In this document: positions 27,210 to 45,216 of the stretch, piece after piece
Position numbering within the stretch: position 1 is the stretch's first letter
How the letters are laid out: each line of letters begins with the position of its first letter
Origin: Lutjanus erythropterus
Lineage: Eukaryota; Chordata; Actinopteri; Lutjaniformes; Lutjanidae
Length of the DNA: 64,000 nt
Direction of reading: 5' to 3'
Assembly (NCBI GenBank): GCA_020091685.1
Contig: CM034609.1
Location: forward strand, 20,843,204 to 20,907,203
Translations under genes and position numbers: made by a program
The notes under the pieces: generated by a model
Databases searched by the model: none
What the model saw: only the letters and a program-made list of their open reading frames with translations
Told to the model about the DNA's origin: nothing

Positions 27210-30077
27210 ATGGAGACCATGAAGAGTGCCAGGAAAAATGATACAGGAGAAGTTGGCAGGTACTGACTGATGTTTTTCAAAGAGTTTTTTAAAAACTGAA
27301 TGTTTTTCCAGGATATTATTTTATGCTTCAAAGTTCCTTCTGATTAATTGCATCCTTTTTGTGTTCCCTGCCTGCCGCCAGTGATTTATCAGAGCAGATT
27401 AAAGCAGCCACTAAGGACAATCACGTCCGAGCAGAAAACACACAGCTGATGCTGAGTTACCAGAAGGGACAGATCAGCCTGCCACAGTACAAGGTAAACT
27501 CTACACTCCAACTGCATCCAACTAACACATCCGTGATCTGAAAGAAACAAACTACGACACTCTCTACTCTATTTATCCCTGTAAAGTGTAAAATATGACA
27601 TGACAAATAAGTGCCAGAAGACTATAGTGTTTTTAGACCTGACAATGTTTTTTCTAAATAATTTACAATTCTTTGTTTGTGTCATATTTTATTTGTGTCG
27701 TGCGTCCATGAAAATTCACTGATCACAATACTTTTTATTCTAGAAACAAAGACAAATGTTGTTCATTGCTTTTGGAAAATCTGAATTAGTCAATATACAC
27801 ACAGATTATGCTATCTAAGTAAGTGTTTTAAGATTTAAGTTTTAAGACCTCACTTGCTAATAATTATTTACAGCCTCCAAGTGATTAGTCTAAATGTATC
27901 TTAAGATGACATTTCAATCATCAATCAGTTTATTGAAGCTTGTATTTGTGCTTTTGGAAGCCAAAATGCAGACTGCATCAATGGAATAATGATTGAAGGA
28001 TTCACAGATAAATTATCTTATATACCTGCTGTATCATATTTAATACACACATTTTCAACACAATTTTACTTAAAGGTATAATATATTAAGTAATTATAGC
28101 TTGTTTAAATGCAACAAATATTCATATTGAAATATTAGTGGCTAATAATTCTCATTATTGCAGTAACTTTTTCAAAATTAGCTGTCAAAAATGAAGGCAG
28201 CCACGTTGGATTTTGCCCTCACAGGCTGGCTGCTGCCTGCAGAGCACTGATGATCCACTAAAGACGACATGTTTCAGATTGTATATATCACACTGAGATC
28301 TCAGAAACTCATGTATCAAGTATGATACAAATGGCGTTGCAGGTGTTAAGTTTGCAGCGTCTTGAAAAGTGGACTTTTGTCTTCCGACAGGTCCTGTTGT
28401 GTTCCCTCTACAAGATCTACAAGGTGCTGGAAGAGGAGCTGGACAGAAATTGCTCCCATCCAGCTGTTGCACCCATATACTTCCCTCAGGAACTTGCCCG
28501 TGTAGAATCTCTCGAAAGAGATCTGGAGCATTTCTTCGGCTCTGACTGGAGGAAGAAGGTGATCGTTCCTGCAGCCACTCACACATATGAACAGAGACTC
28601 CAAAAGGTGAGCGGAGAAGAAGAAGAAGAAGTCCTATTAATATTCAGGGTAGGCCTGCTGGGAAATTACCGCTGTTATTTCACAACAATTTTTTTTTTTA
28701 ACCAGATTGGCAAAGAGAGCCCAGAGCTGTTGGTGGCCCACGCCTACACTCGGTATCTTGGTGACCTGTCAGGAGGTCAAGTGCTGGGGAAAATTACCCA
28801 GAAATCCCTCGGGCTGAGCAGCAAAGAGGGGCTTTCGTTCTTCTCCTTCCCCGGCGTGAGCAGCCCCAACCGCTTCAAGCAGCTGTACAGGAGCCGGATG
28901 AACAGCATCGAGCTGACGGAGGAGGAGAGGGCAGCGGTGCTGAAGGAGGCCGTGGACGCCTTTGAGTTGAACATCCAGGTGAGAAAAGCAGGAGGGATGT
29001 CTCACCTCAAATGATGACTCGTATTTCATATTTTATTTGATGCAGTACAATAACTGTACAGAGGAACTGATAAACTATACAATAGATCTTTTTAACAGCA
29101 GCCATATTGACATGAGGTGTTAACAATGATAGTAATTAAACTTCAGTTCCATTCAGGTCAAACACAGTTAGGGTGTCAGTTGCTGATCAATCAGAAAGCA
29201 GCGAAAAGATAATTTTATATGTTTATATGTACATGTGGGCTCACTGAAAGGGGTACTGCTATACTAAATGTAACAAAACCTTTTATTGGTAACATATGTC
29301 TTTACCCTATTTCCAATCAATATGGCTGCGATGGAAAAAGGTCTAAAAACAAGCAAACTGAATTAATGTTGAGCCAATTATTTCTCATATCAGAGATAAA
29401 CTTCCCTGAATCTTGAACGTTTTAGACAATTCTCTATCAGTATTATTATTTCTTATTTGTTACAATGATACATTAAGTTTTTTTGTTTGTTTGACAAATT
29501 CAGTGTTGTTTTTCTCCCAACATTTGGCCCTTTTTTTTTATTAGTTCACTGGTTGTTTCAGCTTTGCACTTATTTAATGCAGCACAAGGATGTTGAGAGA
29601 GTGAACAAAGCTTGTAGGTCCTCACTGCGCTTTTTTCTGTAAATTTTGCATCTTAAATTATTACCTTAATTTTAAAAGTAATTTAATTTACTGTAGGGCT
29701 ACTGTATATTTTTAAAAATCAGTTCTCCCAGTATGGAGACAATGTTGAGTCAGAATATATGTATTATAATGGTTCTAACATTACCATGACCAATAATGGC
29801 ATCAAGAGTTCCTTCAAGAAACTGAAATGAGCAAAAAGTGGAAGTGAATCTGTCTAAACATGCAGCGTAAGCATGCATACCATCTTGCTGATTGCTTTGT
29901 GCTTCTTTTTTTCTTCAGGTTTTTGATGACTTGCAGAAAATGTTGACTATCACAGTGGAAACAGTCGACCAATCAGTCAGCAAAACGTCGATGTTCCCAT
30001 CTTCACCCATCATGCACTTCACCGTGGGATTATGTGTTGCACTGACCACCATTGGAATGGGAATGTATGCCTTATAG
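27210..30077 (+). CDS. hmox1: Heme oxygenase 1
   Basis: Five coding exons: 27210-27259, 27382-27493, 28391-28606, 28706-28978 and 29919-30077. They give 269 codons, near the usual fish length. The enzyme opens heme to biliverdin, CO and Fe2+, using NADPH-cytochrome P450 reductase at the ER membrane. The likely proximal heme ligand is His31 in KDNHVRAENTQLM. The distal helix motif is GDLSGG at 145-150, within LLVAHAYTRYLGDLSGGQVL. FKQLYRSRMNSIEL is the conserved C-terminal helix of the catalytic fold. A C-terminal membrane anchor (about 249-269, FTVGLCVALTTIGMGMYAL) shows it is a tail-anchored ER protein. It is the only plus-strand gene in the window, convergent with mcm5. HMOX2 is less likely, because there are no heme-regulatory Cys-Pro motifs and the neighbour is mcm5. 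Confidence 0.97.
29080..29170 (+). repeat. Short dispersed repeat 'cagcagccatattga', copy 1
   Basis: In hmox1 intron 4, 'acagcagccatattgacatg' is followed by 'ttccattcaggtcaaacaca'. The same order of phrases occurs at 60560-60660. Class unknown. Confidence 0.45.
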
Positions 30078-30142
30078 GCTTCAACCAGCACTTGTCATTG
30101 ATTATGCACTTACAGCACTTTATCAGCTAATGCAACAAATGA

Positions 30143-30148
30143 AATAAA
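30143..30148 (+). terminator. hmox1: hmox1 polyadenylation signal
   Basis: AATAAA 66 bases after the hmox1 stop codon, in a suitable 3'-UTR context. A minus-strand AATAAA (plus TTTATT, 30222-30227) could serve mcm5, coming the other way. That would place the two 3' ends less than 100 bases apart. Confidence 0.7.
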
Positions 30149-30565
30149 GACTGAAATTTGTTTCTCATTTAATCAAATCACAGCTGAAAGTGATTTTTCT
30201 AAACTTGTCATTTGTATGAACTTTATTAAAAAATCCTACACTGTAAAAAAAAGTAATCTCATGATTTCTATGACAAATATGAAACACTAAGTCTTAATGT
30301 TTTCAAATACTTTAATTCTTTACATATCATGCAGACACTGGATAACATCCCTGTGTAACAGTGACACTCTAAACATTTTTCATTTTTTTAGTAAAAATTC
30401 TGACGCTTTTAATCAGGGAGTTGCCATGAATCAATCCCAAGTTTTCACCATGACTGAGATCAGAAATTATTCCAAGATGTCCATCTGCACAGAACGGTAC
30501 AAATAACAAATAGGCAGATCAAAACTATTTACAACAACACTAAAGTGTTAAGAGCACAGTTTGCT

Positions 30566-36064
<5,499 letters not shown>

Positions 36065-36400
36065 AGTGAAGCAGGTCGGTGAACAAGACGGCACAAAGAA
36101 AAGTTTAAGACCCTACAAACAGCCGTGGACTACTTTTTCTTAGCTAAAAGAAAAACACGGCGTGACGTGCTCGATGTAAACTGCCAGAGACAAAGCTGGT
36201 CAGAGCTGCTCTTTCGCGGGAAAATCTGAACTCCTTCCCGTCTGTTTCCCGCGAGTCGCTTCTCGCAACGCCCCCTCCTGTCCTCTGATTGGCTGTTGGC
36301 GATAAGCGCCTGCTCCCATTGGTTAAAGCGGCTTCGAGGAGGCGTGTCCCGAATCTAGAGGTGGAGTTTCTAAGCACTGATGGCGCGAAAAAGACAAGAG
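36065..36400 (-). promoter_or_regulatory. mcm5: mcm5 promoter with E2F and CCAAT sites
   Basis: E2F-type sites are TTTCGCGGGAAAA (36212-36224), TTTCCCGCGA (36245-36254) and GGCGCGAAAAA (36382-36392). CCAAT boxes in minus-strand sense (plus ATTGG) lie at 36288-36292 and 36318-36322. No TATA box is seen. The layout fits the known G1/S-regulated MCM promoters. Confidence 0.75.
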
Positions 36401-37801
36401 GAGGAGGAGCGAAGCACGAGGAGCATGAGTCACCAGGATGCATGAATACAACATTAGTTTCAAGTGCAAACTGCAGTTAAACAAAAACACATATTTTAAC
36501 CACCCCAAGAAAACATTTTATGGGACCTCCCCCCTTTCTGTACAGGATTTAGAGTGTAATCAGTAATTACAACATGGCTGTTTGCAGTAATAAGTCAGGT
36601 AGGTCAGTTTTATAGGCTTTTACACACTTTTTTTTCTCATGCAAAATGGCAGATGCTGTGATCACAGCTACAAATGCTAAGCAAGACTATGATTTACAAA
36701 GCTTTCCTCCAAACTGTTGAGATTTTTATATAATAAAATATGTCCCTGATGTTTTAAGACATGAATACCCCGATTTGAATGGTGATTTTTGTCTGAAAAG
36801 GTTTAATTTCTTCCTGTTGCAATATTTCCTGTCACTCTCAACAAAACCAAAATCATTTCTACTTGCTTAATTTCATAACTAGTCTGTTGTATTCTGTGGC
36901 ATCCCTGTGGTGCGTTTGTAGATTGCTGACACCTCACCTCATTGTTCTCTTCTAAACATACAGATGAACCTACAGTGGCCACAAAACTTATATTTAAACA
37001 TGTTATTATCTATGGTAAAGAAAACAGTTCTTATTTTTAATGAAAACATACTTATGACTATTATTTTATCAATATTATTCTGCCATTAAATCCCCATAAA
37101 TCCTACACAATGGACCTTTAAAATTCCACTCTGCACATATATCATTCTGCATAGTGAAGCTCAAATATCTGAGTGTAGCAACAATAAGCAAAACACATGT
37201 TTGAGTTAAGGCAGACTTTAATATTTTACATTCTTTTATATCCAGAATTTGAAAATGTGCTGTTGCATCTCTTGAAGAAAAAGGTACAGCAGCGCTGACA
37301 TCGATGCGAGGGTGTTGAGAACAGCTGCATCAACATTACTCAAGTCCATCCTGTCAGATTTCATAAATGTTGGAGATGAGAAGATAAGCATATTTTCCTT
37401 CACTCCTAAATATCTTTATCTCACTAGTATGCATAAACAAAGAGCTCCAATTCTGTCATTGGTTTTGTAGCATTACTGATGTGTTGAGATCATCCTCACA
37501 ATCACTGATAGATAACAGGCGTAAACTAATCTACTGTTAAGATAGAAACATCTTTTCCCTCATATAAATGTCTGTATTACAGCCCTTTTTCTTAAAATAC
37601 AAACACCTACACATGTCAGCAAAAGTGCTTTATTCAGCTCAGCAAACACAAAAATAACATTAACCTCCGTTGACCTACAAATGTAACTAATATTTCCATC
37701 ATCACTCGTAGGTCTCATGGGTAACAGGCCGCACGATCTGCACGAACAAGTGCTTCAACGTTGTTCAGTAAGTCATCCTCATTCCTGCTTCTCTGTCCTG
37801 C
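36400..37801. other. Gap between mcm5 promoter and gcat stop codon
   Basis: No exon recognised. It contains a dispersed repeat at 36945-37125. The gcat 3' UTR should lie here: a minus-strand AATAAA (plus TTTATT, 37629-37634) lies 168 bases past the gcat stop codon and is the likely polyadenylation signal. Confidence 0.55.
36945..37125 (+). repeat. Dispersed fish repeat fragment (copy 2)
   Basis: Contains 'atgaaaacatacttatgact', 'ttaaatccccataaatccta' and 'caatggacctttaaa', in the same order as the copy at 5590-5703. Same orientation. Confidence 0.6.
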
Positions 37802-40800
37802 TCAGGAAACGACTCCATGCTTTCTGCCTGTCTGGATGAAGGCGTCGACACAGTGGTCGATGTCTTCCTCTGTGTGGGCAGCTGAAATCTGGACACGGAT
37901 TCTGGCTTTGCCCTTTGGTACAACTGGGTACGAGAAGCCAATCACATACACTCCTGTGGAGGGAAGAGAGTCACGTCAACAGAGCTTGAAACATTTTCAA
38001 GATGATTAATTCACATAAGCTATTCTCAGTCAAAGTACTATTTACTGTACATGTAACCTTTTATTAATTTTATGTACTGTAGTCTTCCTTAGTGACTCCC
38101 TGTATGTTTCTAACTGAAACATTATTGGTTATGAGAAATGCCACTACCTAGGGCTTTACTGCTATGCCCTGTAGATGTTTTTCATGCTTGTCTGTTATTT
38201 TTATTTGTCTGTTTTAGCTTTTTATTCATGACATTTAGTCATCTATTTCAACTATTTATCCGTTACTTTTAGCTTACTGTTAAAAAGAATTTTAAAATCA
38301 ACATGAAAACTTACAGGTAGCCAATGAAAGGACTTTAAAACAAGTGTGAGGTTACTTGGAACTGATTTTTCTGTTTGTGTTTTTGGTTTTTGTGTTGTTA
38401 TTCCCAGCATGTTTTTTGTTTTGTCCTGTCTTATGTATGTTTGTTTATTGATAAAAAATAATAAACACATAAAAAAAAACAAAAAAACAAGTGATGTTTC
38501 TTCTGGTCCTGATAAACAGACACATCTTACCACAAGTGTAGATGCAGTGAGGTTTTATCGAATCAGAGCACAATGTAGAGTAAAGCTGAATAAAAAGTGT
38601 AGCTGAAAACGGGGCAATATTTTACAGTCCATTTCAATCAGGACCGTGTTTCACTGCCGTCTCACCTAGCTTGAGCATATCATCGGCCATCAGAGAGGCC
38701 AGCCTCGCGTCGCCCAGCATGACAGGACAGATGGGGTGAGCTGAGCCTGCAATGGTGAAGCCAGCCTGCGTCATCTTGTTCCTGAACCTGAATCGACAAC
38801 ACAGAGAAAAGATTACAGTCAATATTACATCACTGAAGAAGGACAGTAGTGTAAGTGTGCATGCATCAGTCACATTGTGTTGTTTTTTGTGTGAGAGCAA
38901 CATGAAAGATTAAATGGCTAAATAGAAAAATAAAAGTAACTTGTGTGCTTGTTTCTTGGGTACAACTGATCGTCATACCAATGACATCGCTGAGATATCT
39001 CCTGTTTCTGAAAGGCTGATAATTTGCCAGTGCTTCTTTCTGACTGTATGTATGTGTGCTCTGTGCAGAATGTATCTCACAATTGCATAATATGGCCTGA
39101 AGGCAGCATGTGGGCGTTACTGAACAAGGTTAAGGAAATGCACTTATTTAACAACCCTGCTGCTGCTTGTACAAATATTAGCTCATTTGGTCAATGTTCA
39201 AGAACAAGATAAAGATGTTTCTTTTAGTGATAAATTATTTTACTTCAGTGGCAATTCAATGTTCAGACTTTGGTTTTGAAAATGAGGAGGAAACATCTTT
39301 TGGCTTTTATGCTCCTAACACTGCAGCATAAAATAGTTCCTCCATGTGGGTGTTAGCCGATTCATTCTCATAAGCAAAAACTGTGCACATTAATGGAAAA
39401 AAAGGCTTACTTGTTTTTCCAAAGGGCCTAAATAAGCAGTGATAGGCTATCAGGGATGAAATTCTATAGTGTCTAATCAAACCTAAATCCTTTTGAAGGT
39501 TTAGCTATCATTATTTGAAAGTAACAAAAAAAATCAGTCACCAGTTTAAATGATGTAAAATGGTGCAATTCAAATTGATCAAAAGACAAAAGTTTCAGTA
39601 TCGCTGTCATGGGGTTAACATTAGCTAATCGCTAATCTGCTAACGTTACTTGCATGTTTTCAGCATTAGTCTTTGCTAACAAAAAATAACAAGGAGTGAG
39701 TTTGTTTAAAATCACAAACACAGATAACCCTGACCCTCTTCGAACAAACCCACCTCATTGTTTTGGCTGTCATGCTCTGTGCGATCTCATTGGAAGCGAG
39801 CAGCAGCTCCACAGCCCGGGTGGCACAGCCCACCACAGGAGGGGGGAGGGAGTTGGAGAACAGGTACGGCCGCGAGCGCTGCCTCAGCAGGTCAATGAGA
39901 GGCTTAGGGCCCACTGTGTAGCCGCCTGAAAGAAAACGTTCAAAAAACAGAAAAGATTGATTTTATATGGAACAGTAATATCTTGTGTTTATTACTGTAA
40001 AAGTGCTGTGTTAAAAGGAACTGTTTGACATTTTTGGGAAATTCACTTTTTTAGCTTTCTTCTTCCCTTTAGATGAGAGGAAATGAAATACTCAGCAGAT
40101 GGTTGGCTTAGCATAAATACTGGGAATAAGGAACCAGCTAGGATGGCTCTATATGCTGATTATTTCTAGGCTGGCAACTGCTCAAAGCAAACTCCTCATA
40201 ATCTGGCTAATAACCCCCATGAAACCAAAACTCATCATTCTTATATTCCAGTATTGAATTTAAATAAAAAAACAAAATAAACCATGTTAACCGGTGAGGT
40301 TTTGTTACCTTTGGACAGGGCAAGGCTAGGTGTTTTCCTGTGTTTCAGGTCATTAAGCTAAGCTAAGCTAAGCATCTCCTGGCTGTAATCTTATACAATA
40401 TTTAACAAACATGACGTAACAAAACACTACGTGTGCTGAAAAAGAGATTGTAGTGTGAAAACAACTGAAAATGATTACGCCACTCTGCAGGCCTACACCA
40501 GTTTTTTAATCTCATGTAACTAACTGTGTTCATTTGCCCTCAGATTCACATTTTGTTAACCCCATTTTCAGTTAAATGTTTGAACATCAGCAATCAACAG
40601 GCTAAACATACCAGCCGCTCCTCCCAGTGCTTTCCCCAGGGTGGAGTTTACAATATGAACCCTGTCCATCACTCCAAGGAGCTCATCTGTCCCTCTGCAA
40701 ATCACAGGGAGTGGTACAATTAGTTTATCCCCCATAATGATAGTAAGACACAGAGCTTAACATCAACAAAGCCCCTCTGTGTTGGACTTCTTGCTTTGGC

Positions 40801-43800
40801 GACACCTATTGGCTGTATAAACAAAAGACACAGTCAAAAATGTTGCAGGGCAAACAGTTTTCACTGGACTTGACCTTGTTTTCTCTGCAAACAAAATATC
40901 TTGCAAGAATTTGAAAGCTGAAATCACACATTTCTACACATGGTCATAACATATCAAAGCTAACAAGCATGTTCCTGTCTATACCGAATTATGTCCTATG
41001 TTATCTGCATCCTACTTTGTCATTAAAAATATAGCGAAACCTTTATCACTGTTTAAGATATTTAACTTTCATGATTTTTTTGTTTTGTTTGTTTGCAGTC
41101 TTTTGCATTTTTTGGTTTAATCAGCATCTTACTCACCTGCCCCGAGCCCCCAGGAAGCCCGTGGCGTGACATTCATCTATAAACACCATGGCTCCATACT
41201 GTTCGGCCAGGTCACAGATTCCTGGCAGGGGAGCCACGTCTCCATCCATAGAGAAGACTCCATCTGTCACTACCAGACGCATACGAGATGACTGTGGAGG
41301 ACAAATAAGAGTCCCGATGATCAGTGGAGCGCACACTGGTCCTATCACAGTTTAATCAATACTGTAACCCTTCCCTGACCCTGTCACCTCAGTAATATGG
41401 GTTTAATGCACCATGAAACTCAAATGGACATGCTAAGAACTCTTCTGAACTCTTGTGGTGAGCATTTATCATTACTGCTGACGCATCATATCAATAGCAG
41501 TTTCTTCCTGAACATTCACACACAACAAGTGCAAATGCACAAATGCCTGATAATGAAGAATTGGGAAATATCAAGCTAGAGCACATCAGGACTGGCTTTG
41601 GTTGCATCACACGACGATGGAAAGGGGAATTATTTCAAACGGTTGGTTCAGCCAAAATTACAAAACACAACATATTTGTGACATCTAGCCATACAGGCAG
41701 TTTTGGTTCTCTTTGCCTGGTTTTGAAATCAATAACTGTAACTGTTGCTACCTTTGTCAAGTTTTTGCAACACACATTATGCGATTTACAGTGATAATAG
41801 TGGTAGATCAAATTTCTAGTAATTTTTGTCATACTGAGTTCTTGATTTCGGACAGAGGTAGACATAAAGCAGATTTCTGATTTCTAGACAATGACCATCG
41901 ATTGTGCCAACAGAAACTGTTGCTATCAGATTTGATCATCTTGAGCTAGCTAGTTTAATGAGGTAACGTTAGCTCTGTGAGCTAGTTGGAAACACCATCT
42001 TTTAATGCTTCAAGCTGACTCGAAAAGGAGACTCTTTTAAAGTAAATATGTACTCACTTGATGACTAATGATATGATTAATGCAAAAAGACAACTCCCAA
42101 AGACAAAGCAACTCCCGAGCAAAAAGTCAGTTAAGACTGACCACAAAATACACTTTCAATAGTCATCTGAAAGAAATAGTCCCTGAACACTGATGATACT
42201 TTTGAGTATTTGATTATCACTATATACAAAGAATATGACTCACATATCATGTTAAAATATAAAGACATTATATAAGTGGCATAAATATAAATTAAATACA
42301 GAGTAATAAAGTTTGTTTCTTTGAAAAAACTTTACAGGAGGAGGTCCACACACACCTGAGCCTCTTTGAGCTTGTTCTCCAGATCACTGAGGTCCATGTG
42401 TTTGTAGCGCAGCCTCTTCGCTCGACACAGACGGATCCCATCAATGATGGAGGCATGGTTCAGCTCATCAGACAGCACTGCGTCATCTGGGCCCAACAGT
42501 ACCTGGTGTAAGAATAATATGATCCATTATTGATCCTAATAGGGGAATCCTTTACTGCACTTCCTCCACTCTTCTATTCTTGTTCCGTTCTGTTGGAACC
42601 AATATTTTAAAACTTTTAATCTATATCAGAATTACACACATGGGATTAAATCTCAAAATTGGGCATTTCAAAACCAGGATATGTGATCCTGATCCTACAA
42701 AACTTGGGATATAAATGTGGTAATCCAATCCTACCCAGAATTCTGCAATGCAGGTAAGTAAACATGAATAATATGCAAACTGATTTGCACTTCATTTTCA
42801 ACATTTCTAACATTTTCACATCTGTGTAAATTAAATGTTATTTTGACCAACAGATGAAGGCATATCAAAAATCCTAATCTTATTCTGTAATCCTAGTCTT
42901 GTGGCATCTGGTTCAAAATGATTTGATCTGAATTTTCTTTGAAAAACCAGAACAAAACCCACAAAATCACTTTTATCTGAGATGGCAAAAAATGACAAAA
43001 TCTGGATAATTCTGATCTAGATGAAAGGTGTTGAAATACTGGCTCCAGGAGACAATGGAGCATAATGCATGACATACCTCAAATAGTCCAGCGTTGGCAT
43101 CAAAACAGCTAGCATAGAGGATGCAGTCCTCCCTCTCATGAAACTCTGCCAGCTTCTGCTCCAAATTTTTGTGTAAGTCCTACAAACACAGAGTGAACTC
43201 ATTAACCTCCACTAGAGTTACGTATACAGTATTTACATGTGTTAATGTTCTGACTGAGTGGTGCATGAGCCATCTTACCTGTGTGCCACAGATGAATCTG
43301 ACAGAGCTCAATCCAGCGCCATATGTCTTCAGAGCATCAATCCCTGCCTGCACCACCTCTGGATGACTAGACAGTCCAAGGTAGTTGTTGGCACAGAAAT
43401 TCAATATGCCTGAGAGACAAAAGTCGGTATCAGCAAGACAATAACCACTGTGAGCAACCTAAACCCTGCAACAGAAAATTCTGCCTGCATTTTATTGGCA
43501 AAGAGGCAAGTGCCATAAACAATACAATGACACTGACATACCAGAACAAAGAGTGACGGACAAACACAATGCATGGGACTGCGGCCGTTGCCACCCAGAT
43601 GAATGAACAGGGTCACTTTCACTCATGAGAGTTCACGGCCTAAAATCAGCTGGTCATTCATAAATCAGCAGTCAATCATTGGCAAAGTTCGTCCTGAAGT
43701 GTAAACACTGGGCTATCCTTGCTAAAGAGCTGACTTAGCTAGCTCTACTTGAGATTAGCTTGAATCATGTGTTTTTGATAAGTTGGCGTGTTGAATTTCT

Positions 43801-44287
43801 GGACAGTTTTACTAGAAGTTGGTCCTGTCAGTCAACTCGGTGGTGTGAAACAAACGTTAGCAGGCTCCTCTGTCCTCCAGTAACCTTACATGACTTTAGT
43901 TAACTGTAGTTTGAGTCAAGTTCAACAAGATAACATCGTGAGAGAGAGAGCGCCAGCAAACTAACGGCTCGGCTGTTTACTCGTGGTGCGTTTAAGGACA
44001 TTTAGGTCTCATTGATAACACATATTTATATCTACTGTTACTTTTAAACCACAGTTCTGCCACTCACTGCTCCGACCGCCGTCCACGTTGATGTGAGGAC
44101 CCTGCTTGGACGTGATTATCCTCTCCGCTTTCCACGTCCCCGCCGCCCGGATACCGTCGAGCTCGGTCTCCAGCACCGCTCTGGCTTCGGCCACGGCGGC
44201 GTAGCTCCGATTAGAAACCGAGGCCGAGGGCCGCAAGACTCCCCGGATCGGTTTCACCAAACTCCGGGCGGCTTTTCCGAGAGACAT
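37802..44287 (-). CDS. gcat: Glycine C-acetyltransferase (2-amino-3-ketobutyrate CoA ligase)
   Basis: Nine exons: 44068-44287, 43279-43409, 43078-43179, 42356-42502, 41137-41291, 40612-40694, 39754-39925, 38666-38787 and 37802-37953. Total 427 codons; human is 419. It is a PLP enzyme of mitochondrial threonine breakdown that, with CoA, splits 2-amino-3-oxobutanoate to glycine and acetyl-CoA. It is an alpha-oxoamine synthase fold. Visible motifs are [20 protein letters not shown], the stretch [53 protein letters not shown] and the PLP-lysine motif [10 protein letters not shown], with Lys at about 273. The first 30 or so residues are rich in Arg, Ser and Ala without acids, as in a mitochondrial targeting peptide. 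The tail [20 protein letters not shown] is strongly conserved. No oddities. The start ATG at 44287 is the first in frame with the targeting peptide. Confidence 0.97.
38180..38290. repeat. Fragment of hAT-like internal repeat
   Basis: In the last gcat intron, 'ctatttcaactatttatccg' and 'ttacttttagcttac' match the internal units of 50533-51200 and, in reverse, 20587-21478. No termini are visible. Confidence 0.4.
40015..40395. repeat. Dispersed fish repeat rich in GCTTAGC
   Basis: In a gcat intron. The left part, 'ggaactgtttgacatttttg' and 'ggttggcttagcataaatac', and the right part, 'cattaagctaagctaagcta', match a common teleost miniature transposon. The 'ttggcttagcat' and 'aagctaagc' phrases are in inverted positions. 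Recognition is from memory. Confidence 0.5.
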
Positions 44288-44460
44288 GACGGCGCTTGAG
44301 ATGTCAAAACGTGCAGGAGAGCTGAGCGTAAAGAGTAAAGACGAGGCGTGGCCACGTCACGTAACAAGCGCAGGCGTATGCGAGATGGACGAATCAGAGA
44401 GCAGGGCACTTGCGAGGTGGCTTGTTTTGTCCAATCAGATTTCAGAGAGTATTTGAGGGT
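44288..44460 (-). promoter_or_regulatory. gcat: gcat upstream region
   Basis: A relatively GC-rich flank directly upstream of the gcat start. It holds CACGTCACGTAAC at 44353-44365, an E-box/CRE-like sequence, and a CCAAT box on the plus strand near 44432. No TATA box is seen. Functional assignment is by position only. Confidence 0.4.
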
Positions 44461-44608
44461 GAGATACCATGGCAGCCATATGTTGCTTAATATAAACTGC
44501 AACAATGTTTAAGTTTAAGTCTTCTTTCGTTTGTCAAAACAACCTCACATCTAACTAATAGCACAATAAAACACATATAACAAAAATATTTGAGTGTCAT
44601 TATTGCCC

Positions 44609-44610
<2 letters not shown>

Positions 44611-44640
<30 letters not shown>
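44611..44640 (+). repeat. CA microsatellite
   Basis: An uninterrupted run of 15 CA units about 320 bases upstream of the gcat start codon. Confidence 0.95.
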
Positions 44641-44643
<3 letters not shown>

Positions 44644-45112
44644 CCTATTTACCCTCTGTGACTCCTTCAAATGTGTTTTTCTCTTTCTTTCCTTCTTTCT
44701 TTTTGCTGCTGCAGATTGATAGATGTAAATACATTATAAACAAAATAAAACACTATTTCACAGCAGCGATTTTGAAATGAAATAGTATTGCAAACACACG
44801 TTTCATATGAGACTAATTGCGGTTCAGTTCCATTCAAGTTCAAACTGAGTCAAGACATTGCCATTGACCCCTTTTGTTCTGTACACCAATAACAGTTGAG
44901 CAAAGTTGGCATCTTGTGAAAAAAAAGTGACACGTAGTCACATCTTAAAGCTAAGGCAGGGAACATGGTTTTGGTACCATTGAGAAATAATTTCATAATA
45001 ATCTTTCACAATATTGTATATCATGTGGTCTGAGGCAGAGCTAGATTTCTGTGCCTCCTCTTAGTTCTGTTTTCAGCCTTTACAGAATCTGGCCTGTGAC
45101 AGTAGATTTAAA

Positions 45113-45216
45113 TCAATCACTGGTCATCTCAGACCAGGTGTCCCACTTGGCTGTTCCACTAGTGCTGCTGCACATGTACGTTCCTTCGGTGAGACTCTGA
45201 ATCATGTTGGAAACTC
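45113..45216 (-). CDS. Unassigned exon-like frame, possible terminal exon
   Basis: On the minus strand a good acceptor (CTTTTCCTGCAG) precedes 104 bases that read in one frame as VSNMIQSLTEGTYMCSSTSG and then TAKWDTWSEMTSD before a TGA. Composition looks coding and the codons are varied. The exon would start in phase 1. I do not recognise the protein and find no upstream exon of a separate gene in the 1.7 kb up to the tom1 stop codon. The tom1 exon at 48605-48644 ends in phase 1, so an alternative last exon of tom1 is possible on phase alone. It could equally be a chance open frame or a pseudo-exon. Confidence 0.3.

Noticed and set aside
28185..28603. Minus-strand open frames of 85-133 codons
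   Set aside because: Shadows of hmox1 exon 3, which is clearly coding on the plus strand.
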